NCBI RefSeq assembly: GCF_000340215.1
Contig: NW_006921536.1
Coordinates: forward strand, 5,718,283-5,782,282
DNA length: 64,000 bases
Direction: 5' to 3'
Source of the DNA: Pseudocercospora fijiensis CIRAD86
Taxonomy: Eukaryota; Ascomycota; Dothideomycetes; Mycosphaerellales; Mycosphaerellaceae
Shown here: one piece after another, positions 56,369-64,000 of the stretch
Layout: each line of letters starts with the position of its first letter
Numbering within the stretch: position 1 is the stretch's first letter
Position numbers and translations under genes: made by a program
The notes under the pieces: generated by a model
The model's database searches: none
Seen by the model: the letters and a program-made list of their open reading frames with translations, nothing else
Told to the model about the DNA's origin: nothing

Positions 56369-56648
56369 TAAAGGACGGAAACTAACACTACTACTACTAC
56401 TTATAGCAATAGTATAGGCTACCGAGGGTAACATAACCTATAGCAATATAGGTAGCTATGTTTAGCAAGATAGGATAACGAGACTGTCGCTTAGGCTAAT
56501 AACTAGAGCCCTATAATATAGGCATTGTAGAAGTGTGATATAAACAATGTACTATACGAGGTTAATAATCTATCTACTCTATAGAAGGAGGCCTCTTATA
56601 TAGGCTCAAAACTAGCCTATAGGTATATAGGCCGGTTACTAGCTAATA
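56369..56648 (-). repeat. 5' LTR of element F
   Basis: 280 bp matching 44377-44656; followed on the plus strand by the 4-bp duplication atag (56649-56652). Confidence 0.9.
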
Positions 56649-56652
56649 ATAG

Positions 56653-59254
56653 TATTCCTAGCCTTAGCTTAAGGCGAAGCCTATTTAGATTAAGAGATAG
56701 TATTACTAGGTCTAATTTAAAAGAGAGCTTATAAAGGCCTCGTTCTAGAGCTATAACGTAGGCTTCTACTATATATCCGGCTAAATCCTAGAGGGCGTAA
56801 CCTACGCCCTATCTTACTAGAATCCCTACTACCGCTACGACCTACGCTACCGTAAGGTCGGTAGAGTCGAGACGATAATAGCGATATTACGCTTAAAAGC
56901 TCTCGAGTACCTTTAGTAACTAGTAGATCTATCTAATTAGATTTAAGTAGTCCTTTAAGTAGCGATACTAGGGTTAATTCTAACGAGGAACTAGATAACC
57001 TATCTATTTTATCGACCTCTTATAGTTAGATAGTACTTTACTAAGCGCTCGCTATAGATAGTTACTCTTATAAGTATTCCTAAGACTAGGATATAGAGGC
57101 GAAAGAAGAGGAGCCGACGTCGCCTAAAGTTATACTTATAGAATTTATTACTAAGGGCACTACTACTACCTTCGTCTAAAGTTAAATTTACTAGCTCCTA
57201 AATATACTTATCTACGTCGTAGAGTATAGTAAGCTTCCGATATATATATATAAGTAGCTCCGAGGCGTCGACTAGCGTCGACTCCTTACTAGATAGATTA
57301 ATAGGGTATCTTCTATAGTCCTATTACTTAAGAAGTCGTATCTTATATCTTCTAATTAGCTATTCTATATTACTCGATACTAGGATATTAACGTACTTCT
57401 TTTCCCTATAACCTTACTTACGACCTATAGAGCTAGTATTCGGTTATTCTATATACCTCGGTTTACGAAGACTATTACTTATAAGTAGTATATACTAGTC
57501 GGCCGCTCTTCGATACGACCTAAACGCTATAAGTATATACGGATTGTAACTAGATTCGATACTTCTAAATTCGATACGTACCTCTTCTTTTCTAACCTTC
57601 CTCTTTTTAAAGTAAATTAAGATTAGAAGATCGACTAGTAACGTCGCTATTATATAAATAAGCGTAAATAGGCTTACTTTATTAATACTATTCTTATTCC
57701 TATACTTCGCGATACTTATTAATCTAGAGTACTCGTATATTATCCCCTATCCTTCTAGTAAGTATATAATCGGATATACGCTTAATAGAAATAAGGCAGA
57801 GAAGATAATAATCGTAACGTTAGTAAAATCGGTTACGATATTATAGATCTACTACTAGCGAATTACGACCCTATAGTCGACGTAGCTATACTACGACTAT
57901 ATCGCTTATAGTAGAGTATCGAACGTCGGTTACGTCGAGACTTAAATTAATATTAGCGGCGTATAGAACTAGTTATTATATAGTATAGGACTAAAATCCG
58001 TTTAGAGATATAAACTCCTCTTAAGCTTAAAGAACTCCTCGATTAGTCCCTCGAGCGCTAGTTTAACCCTATATATCGTAATATAGACCGCGCTTAGTTC
58101 GACCTTATATAGGAAGATCTTTCTATAAAACTAGTAGTCGAAGACGAAGTAGTATCTTCGCTTATCGCCTTTTATCGGATAGCCTATAGTATTACGAAGA
58201 CTAGCGGCCTTAATATCGAGTATCCTTAAGTATACTAGTAGTTTAGTATATAAGAGGCTTATAGTATTTAAGGCAAACTACTTTATAAGTCCGTAGAGCG
58301 GCTTAGTAGTATCGGTTTCTTCTAAGGATATAATATATCGAAGAATCTCTTTATATCTATTAACCGAACGATAGAAGCTATTTTTAGTTAGTTAATACTA
58401 CCGCTTCTTATATTCTCCTAGTCTACTATCGACTAGGTAGCCGCTATTACTTCTCTTATTACCCGAGATACTATATTCCGCTAAGCTCGTATCTTAGATA
58501 TCTTTAAAGCGGAAATTATATAGGCGTATAATACGCTAGATAGCTACGCTTCGAGTACCGTTCTCTTTAGTATACGAGGAGAGGTTCGTATTTACTAGGA
58601 CCTACTCTATTAGCCTAATCTACCTATAACTCGCCTAAGCCTAATTAAGGGAGTAGATAGGCGTCGTACTTACTAGCCTTTCTTTATACTCGAAAGTAAG
58701 TATATCGTCGACTTTATACGTTTATAGTTAAACTACTAGCTCTTTATAACATATATAGTACTTTTATAAAGATCCGTTAATATAGGCGTAAATACCGTCT
58801 AACTCGATTATATAACCCGCGCCGTTAAGGAAGCCTCTACGTCGGTAATACTTAATATACTATTCGACTTACTAACTATAACCTATAATAGTAGTTCCTT
58901 TAGTATAAAGTATAGACTCTCCTATAATCGTTACGACTAGTTAGGTATAGGCGATAGAGAGTAGGAAGAAAGTCGTTAGAGTTTAAATATTATAGTAAGC
59001 CTCTATAGTACGTACGCCGCCTAGCTCCTAGCCGATCTCTTTAACTAGGTTTAACTACGCTTCTATACTACTACGCTCTAGTAGACCGCCTATACTACCG
59101 ACTTCCTCTATAGCTAGCTCTAAGCTACTAGTTCGGGAAGGCTAGAGTAAGCTTTCTATAGCTACGTAAAGGAGATAATCGACTAACTCGTTACTATCTA
59201 CTAAACGTATCGAGTAGTATATAGGGAGCGTAAGGATAACGATTTAGAAGAGGA
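56653..59254. pseudogene. RIP-degraded coding-like region, unidentified
   Basis: 2.6 kb of TpA-rich sequence between elements F and E, the continuation of the DNA at 42431-44376 before F inserted. Both strands give long stretches broken only by TAG/TAA. One minus-strand reading shows a hydrophobic segment followed by basic residues (about 57600-57700: SLFTLIYIIATLLVDLLILI then YFKKRKVRKEE), like a membrane segment with a cytoplasmic tail. Plus-strand readings are equally long. I cannot decide strand or identity. Confidence 0.3.
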
Positions 59255-59451
59255 TATAAGAAGGGTATATTAGTAGGTAGATAGGGTAGTAGTAGGTATA
59301 GGTAGTATTCGATAAGGAGCTAGGAGGAGAGGGAGGAAGGTAGGCAAGTTAGCCTATTGCTAAGCGCTAAGCCCTACCTAAGGCATTAAGACCCTAGCTT
59401 TACTCGAGCCCGGTTACATACTAATTACGTATAACCTCTTTAGTCCTAATA
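59255..59451 (-). repeat. 3' LTR of chromovirus E
   Basis: 197 bp, reverse complement of the family LTR, with tataagaaggg at the left and ctaata at the right. The adjacent cgcttcccttcta (59454-59466) is the reverse complement of the purine-rich tagaagggaagcg tract. Confidence 0.88.
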
Positions 59452-60632
59452 TACGCTTCCCTTCTAAAGGCCGCGCCCTCGTAGCCGGTCTTTATTCTAG
59501 TTTTAACCTCTATTACTACTAACTTAGCAGGTCTAATAGGCTGCTTAGTCCGCGCTAAATTAAACGTATAACTACCGATTATGTAACTATATTAAACCTT
59601 ACTTTCTAATACAATATCTAACTCTAACTACGCTATCCTTATATATAATAAAGTAATATATAACTATAAGAATTAAGGACTATCGACTAATTATAATACG
59701 AGCGTACCTTCCCTACTATAATAGATAGGTATACGGGGTATTGTAGTACTACCCCCGTTCTACGTAATATCGTACCGAGTTCTTTGCGTCTACTCTAAAA
59801 GACCTAGCTATATCCGCTTCTAAGGGTTGTCCGCTTCCGAGGGTTTGTTCTTATTATTACGAGGGCTATTATTGTTCGTAGTTTCGCTAGCCCTAATTAG
59901 TTAGGTTTAGCAGCCTTTAATTGTTAATCTTATCTTATCTTTTTAGAAAAAACATAGCTCGTCTAGTTTCTATAGGTAAAGGCTATTATAAGTATAGTAG
60001 TAGAGGTTCGCCTCGCTTAAAGGGTTAGATAGATCGAGGAGTAACCTATTGTCCGTAAGATCGACCCCGGCTAGCTTAGCTCTATAGTTTTGCCCTTAGT
60101 TAGTCTATTAGTCGCTTAATCTTTTAGGCGGCTTAAAGTTTTGACTTAGCCTTAAAGTTTTGATTAAAGTTTTAATTAAAGGTGCCTTAGGCTTATAGTA
60201 TAGGTAAGGTTGTATCCGTAGGCGTAGTAATAATAGCAAGTAATATTAATAATAGCGGCGCTAGTCGTCTTAGCGCTAACTTTACCTTCTTCTAATTTCC
60301 TTCTTTAACTAATAATAACTCGGTAATACCGTTACTAATATAGCCGCGCCGGCCGTATCGCCCTTTAGTATAAGCGTAATGCCGTCGTTACTATTATTAT
60401 TACTAATACTATTCGCCTACGTGTACGCGCCGCCTCTATCGACCGCCTAGGCCTTAGGCCTTAATAGAATAAAGGAATAAGAGGGGGACCTAAAACTAGG
60501 AGAAGGGCCTTATAGGGCGTATTAGTAAAGAGGTAGAGCCCTTAAAAGAGTATGCGATTAATTAATTAACGCGTCGTAGCGCGCCTAGTATAGTCTTATT
60601 GTCCTAGTTTGCCGGCCTCTAATTAGTTAGCT
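59452..60632 (-). other. Chromovirus E long 3' noncoding region
   Basis: About 1.2 kb matching the noncoding 3' regions of copies B and C, with local differences around 60340-60480. No gene seen. Confidence 0.6.
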
Positions 60633-60655
60633 AATAGCACCTTAGGGGTAGTATT
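60633..60655 (-). repeat. Palindrome after pol in chromovirus E
   Basis: aatagcaccttaggggtagt followed by att: the reverse complement of the motif at the same position in copies B and C. Confidence 0.7.
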
Positions 60656-60669
60656 GTTCCTAGGCCTAG

Positions 60670-63485
60670 ATAGTAATATTATAAGCTTTTAGCCTTCTTC
60701 TTGTTCTTTACGCTAGTCTAATACTTATCTAACAACTCGGTTATATCTTTAAAGGAACCTTTAGCTTCCTATAAGTCCTATTCTAGTAAATAGCCCTACT
60801 ATCTTAGTAGGTACTCCTTCTTGCCCTTCCTAGTCCGATGCTTTAGTATACGCTCTACGGACTATAGCTCTTTACTATTAGCTAAGACTTCTTCTAACTT
60901 AGTAGGCGCTTTATCGCCTTTACGCTAGTAGTATAGTTTAAGGAGGGATACGTAGAAGGTGTTATAGATAGTATAATAAGGTAGAAGCTATAACTAATAG
61001 GCCTATACGGAGGAGCCCTTAACTTCTCGAATACGGAATAAGCTAATATATCTTAGTGCGAGCTTAGGCCTTGTTTTACTATTAGGTAATAGGTGTTTAC
61101 GGATACGGAGGTTCTTAGTGCTTAGTATAACTATATCGCCTTGTTTAAAGGTTATTAGCGTATAGTGCTTGTCGTAGTAGGTCTTTTAGTACTCTTAAGC
61201 CTTTATTAACTTCTCGGCTATCTTAGTATAGATTTCTCGTATCTTCTAAACCCTCTTAATAGCCGCTAGTGTTTCGGGTACTTAACGCGCTTCCCTTTCC
61301 TTACGCTCGGCCTCGAGCGATAGTAGGTCTTATAGTATAGCAGCATTCTAGCCTATTATAGCTATATATAGTAACACCTTAGTCGATAAGTAGACACTAT
61401 TATTATATACGAATTCAGCTAGTTATAGGAGGTTAACCTAGTCGTTAGGGTTCTCGTTAATATAACTACGTAGGTACTGCTATAGGGTAGCATTCTACCT
61501 CTCTATTTAACCGTTAGTCTATAGATAGAAGGCTATTAATAGCCGATGCTTTAGTCTTAGCTGCAAGTAAATCTCGCTCTAATAGTAAGATATTAGTATC
61601 GATCTACGATCGGATACGATCCCCTTAGGGGTTCCCTAATAGGTATAGAAGATGTTAGTCTATAGCGCCTCTACTATATTAATAGTAGTCTAATCTTTAC
61701 GCGCCGGGATATATCGAGCGCCTTTAGTAAATCGATCTACTATAACAAGGATAGTATTATACACGTCCTTGCTATCCCTACGCCTAGTAGGTAGAAGGCC
61801 TATAATAAAGTCTATTGTTAGCTTAGTAAATAGCTTCTTTAGAACAGGGAGCGAAGACAACTCGCCGAACGGTAAGTGCTTCGGTGCTTTAACTCGCTAG
61901 TATACTATATAGGTCTATATATACTCCTTTATATACCGCTTACTATTTAGCTAGTAGTATATACGCGATAGTAACTCGTACGACCTCTCTATACTATAGT
62001 AACTAGCGAGCTTACTATTATAGTGCCTCTTTAAAAGCTCTTATCTAATCGATTGTTTAGCGAGGATATAATATCTACTCTTAAACTTTAAGTAACCTTT
62101 ATCGTCGATCGACTAATTGTTATTACTCTTACTAGATCGAGTCGCCCGCCTACTTATAAGCTTATTAATACGCTCGATAGCAAAGGCGTCCCTCTGCTAA
62201 GTACGTAACAGCTTATTTATAAACGATTAACCCTCCCTATTTATAAGGTTATTTAATAGTACCCTCGCTATTAAACGAGGTACGTATTATATACATCTAA
62301 TAGTACTAGTAGCCGGAACTACTATAACCTCTTCTATAGTGCTATCGCTATATAGGCTATTACTATAGATAGCAATGTCTTTAATCGAGTTATTATAGCT
62401 CGAGCGATCTACGTCCTTTCTTTTAACGTATACTAGAAGAACGACAACTCCGCTATAGTATTTGTTACTACCGCGGGGTCCGGAAGTCCGCTTATCCTAC
62501 GCTTGCTTATTAATAATACGGGCTATAGCAATCTTATACTATAGGGTTAGAAACAAAGAATTAATATATTAGGTCTCGCTATCGTAATTAGGTCGCCTCG
62601 ATAGGCTATCGGTAGGGTTACTTACGCCTAGCCGGTATAATATATTAAAATCAAACCCGGCGAGGTAGACGGCCTATCTAGCCTATCGACCTATAACCCT
62701 AGTAACCTTAGTAATACTACGGAGGTTGTTATAGTCTATATAGACCTAAATTGTATACTAAGTACTATCGAGATAGTAGCGCTAATACTTAAAGGCTTCT
62801 ACGATTGCTAAGAGCTCTTACTCGTAAGTCTTATATCGACGTTCTATATCGATTATCTTTCGTAAAAAGAAGGCAATCGGGTGCTAGTAATAGTTATTAT
62901 CTAATTGCTATAATATAATAGCCGATATAGCGAACTGTAAAGCGTTAGTCTTAATTCGGATCTGCTTACTTAGTACGAAATAGTATAATAAGGGGATATT
63001 AGTAAAGCGTTGCTTTAGGCCGTTAAAAGCGGCTTGTGCTCTATTAGTCTATTTAAACTCTCTAGTTAGGTTAGCCTTAGTTTTAGTAAGCTTAGTTAGG
63101 GGCATTATATACCGTAAATAGCCCTTAATAAAGCGGCGGTAGAAATTAGCGAAGCCGAGGAACGATTAAAGTTCCTTAATAGACGTAGGAATAGGCTATT
63201 TAGTAATAGTTTTAATCCGATTAGGATTAGCCTTAATACCCTTAGTTAATACGAGGAAGCTAAGGAACGATACCTCTTTAGTAGCAAAGGTGTATTTAGA
63301 AGGCTTGTAATATAAGCTATAGGCTCGTAGGCGATCGAGTACCTTACGGACTATAGCCTAGTACTCCGTAATATTAGGTAAGTGTATATAAACTAGGATA
63401 TTATCTAGGTAAACTATATAGAGGTAGTCTAGTAGGCCTAATAGGGCCCGATTAATATAGGACTAGAATATAGTAGGGGTATTAG
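60670..63485 (-). pseudogene. Chromovirus E pol, 3' part (RT C-terminus, RNase H, integrase, chromodomain)
   Basis: The minus strand matches the pol of copies B and C: chromodomain region at about 60690-60870, GPY/F module about 60950-61150, integrase about 61200-62080, RNase H about 62550-62950, and RT thumb and palm up to 63485. Interrupted by TAG/TAA throughout. The RT N-terminal part and gag are absent from the window. Confidence 0.85.
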
Positions 63486-64000
63486 AGGGATTTCGCCGTA
63501 TCCCTATACCGCTAAATAGGTACCGCTAAACATATACGATTAGTTAGTAAATGAATAGTGGATCCTTAACGCATAGGGCAGTTTTCTATGCCGCCGTACC
63601 TGCTCGGCGGTATAGAAAACCCTCGATTAGGATGCTAAGTAAGTAAATGCGGCCTAGTACGAAGGGTGTTACCGCTACTTCTAACCTCGCGCTTTCTACG
63701 CGTTCTCGTATCGATAGATAATAGTATACTACTTACTATACTTAATCGTTAGCAATAATAGCCTTCGAGAACGGCTTCTCGAGAGCTTCTTTAGTCGCTT
63801 CCGTTGCTATACTATAGTCTCAAACCCTAACTCTAGTACCGTTTCTACGCGCTTAAACGATCGAGCCTAGCCGTAATAGCGTATTCTTTCGCTTTATATG
63901 TAATATAACAGGCAAGGAGCTATTGTTTGATAAGAACAGCCGTATAGTAGTGCTAACAACCGAGCGAAGAACGCCCTCTTAAACGCCTATACCCTTAGCG
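63486..64000. mobile_element. Unidentified insertion within chromovirus E, runs off the window
   Basis: The sequence from agggatttcgccgtatccct onward has no match elsewhere in the window and no recognisable coding domain. A stem-loop at about 63573-63611 has the arms ttttctatgccgccg and cggcggtatagaaaa. The first bases form a small hairpin (agggat...atccct). Its far end is outside the window, so its class cannot be fixed. A Helitron-like end is one possibility. Confidence 0.45.

Larger units (their letters stand above)
44377..56648 (-). mobile_element. Large Ty3/gypsy element F (12.3 kb) with an extra third ORF
   Basis: 12,272 bp, minus strand. The 280-bp LTRs (44377-44656 and 56369-56648) differ only at a few RIP-type sites. 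A 4-bp target duplication, atag (44373-44376 and 56649-56652), flanks it. Reading from the right: 5' LTR, primer-binding site, leader, gag-protease, RT-RNaseH-integrase, spacer, a 913-codon frame, polypurine tract, 3' LTR. The RT belongs to a clade distinct from copies A, B, C and E, with a NLPP-type block after the NAVT motif and no chromodomain seen. All frames are RIP-broken. Confidence 0.92.
59255..63485 (-). mobile_element. Chromovirus copy E, 3' part, truncated in RT by another insertion
   Basis: Minus strand, same family as copies A, B and C. From left to right: 3' LTR (59255-59451), 3' noncoding region, chromodomain, integrase, RNase H and the C-terminal part of RT. It stops at attag (63481-63485), where the homologous copy A continues with ctagcctaaa, and unrelated sequence begins. 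The 5 bp outside the LTR, gagga (59250-59254), would be its target site. Confidence 0.9.

Noticed and set aside
1..64000. A Starship-type giant element or a host gene cluster spanning the window
   Set aside because: No DUF3435-type recombinase or cargo genes were seen. The structure is explained by nested, individually bounded LTR, MULE and pogo-type elements.

Overview
The window looks like a repeat-rich compartment of a filamentous ascomycete (Pezizomycotina) chromosome. Three kinds of evidence support this: spliceosomal introns with GTGAGT/AG borders in the few intact genes, a fungal Zn2Cys6 regulator, and many transposons carrying heavy repeat-induced point mutation (RIP). Inside the repeats CpA and TpG are nearly absent, TpA is very abundant and CpG is largely kept. 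Almost every break in a transposon reading frame is TAG or TAA where Gln or Trp is expected. I cannot name the species.

Layout. (1) 1-10994 is a nested repeat block. A Mutator-like element (MULE-1) was entered by a minus-strand chromovirus (copy A, 1-5403, cut by the window edge), a Fot1/pogo-type transposon (5554-7702) and a second MULE (7742-10985, 9-bp target duplication). (2) 10995-14214 is single-copy host DNA with an internally deleted cyanamide-hydratase-like HD gene (+) and an intact Zn2Cys6 regulator (-). (3) 14215-34892 is a three-level nest: a Ty1/copia element contains chromovirus B (16417-30636), which contains chromovirus C (19367-26521). Each level has its own LTR pair and a 5-bp target duplication. 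An assembly gap lies at 33681-33780. (4) 34893-36930 is host DNA again, with an intact three-exon enoyl-CoA hydratase/isomerase-family gene (-). Before the copia insertion this gene and the regulator were neighbours on the same strand, about 550 bp apart. (5) 36931-44376 and 56653-59254 are degenerate, RIP-mutated DNA with minisatellites, long palindromes and broken coding remnants that I cannot name. (6) 44377-56648 is a 12.3-kb Ty3/gypsy element (F, minus strand) of another clade. It has gag-protease, RT-RNaseH-integrase and a third 913-codon frame with no recognised function. A 23-29 bp palindrome sits before, between and after its frames. (7) 59255-63485 is chromovirus copy E (-), cut in its reverse transcriptase by an unidentified insertion that runs to the window end.

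No mobile element here appears able to make intact proteins. The working genes are the Zn2Cys6 regulator and the hydratase, which may be the remains of a small metabolic locus split by the 20.7-kb retroelement nest. The best candidates for something undescribed are the third frame of element F and the palindrome that marks its inter-ORF junctions; the palindrome recurs at the end of pol in the unrelated chromovirus family.
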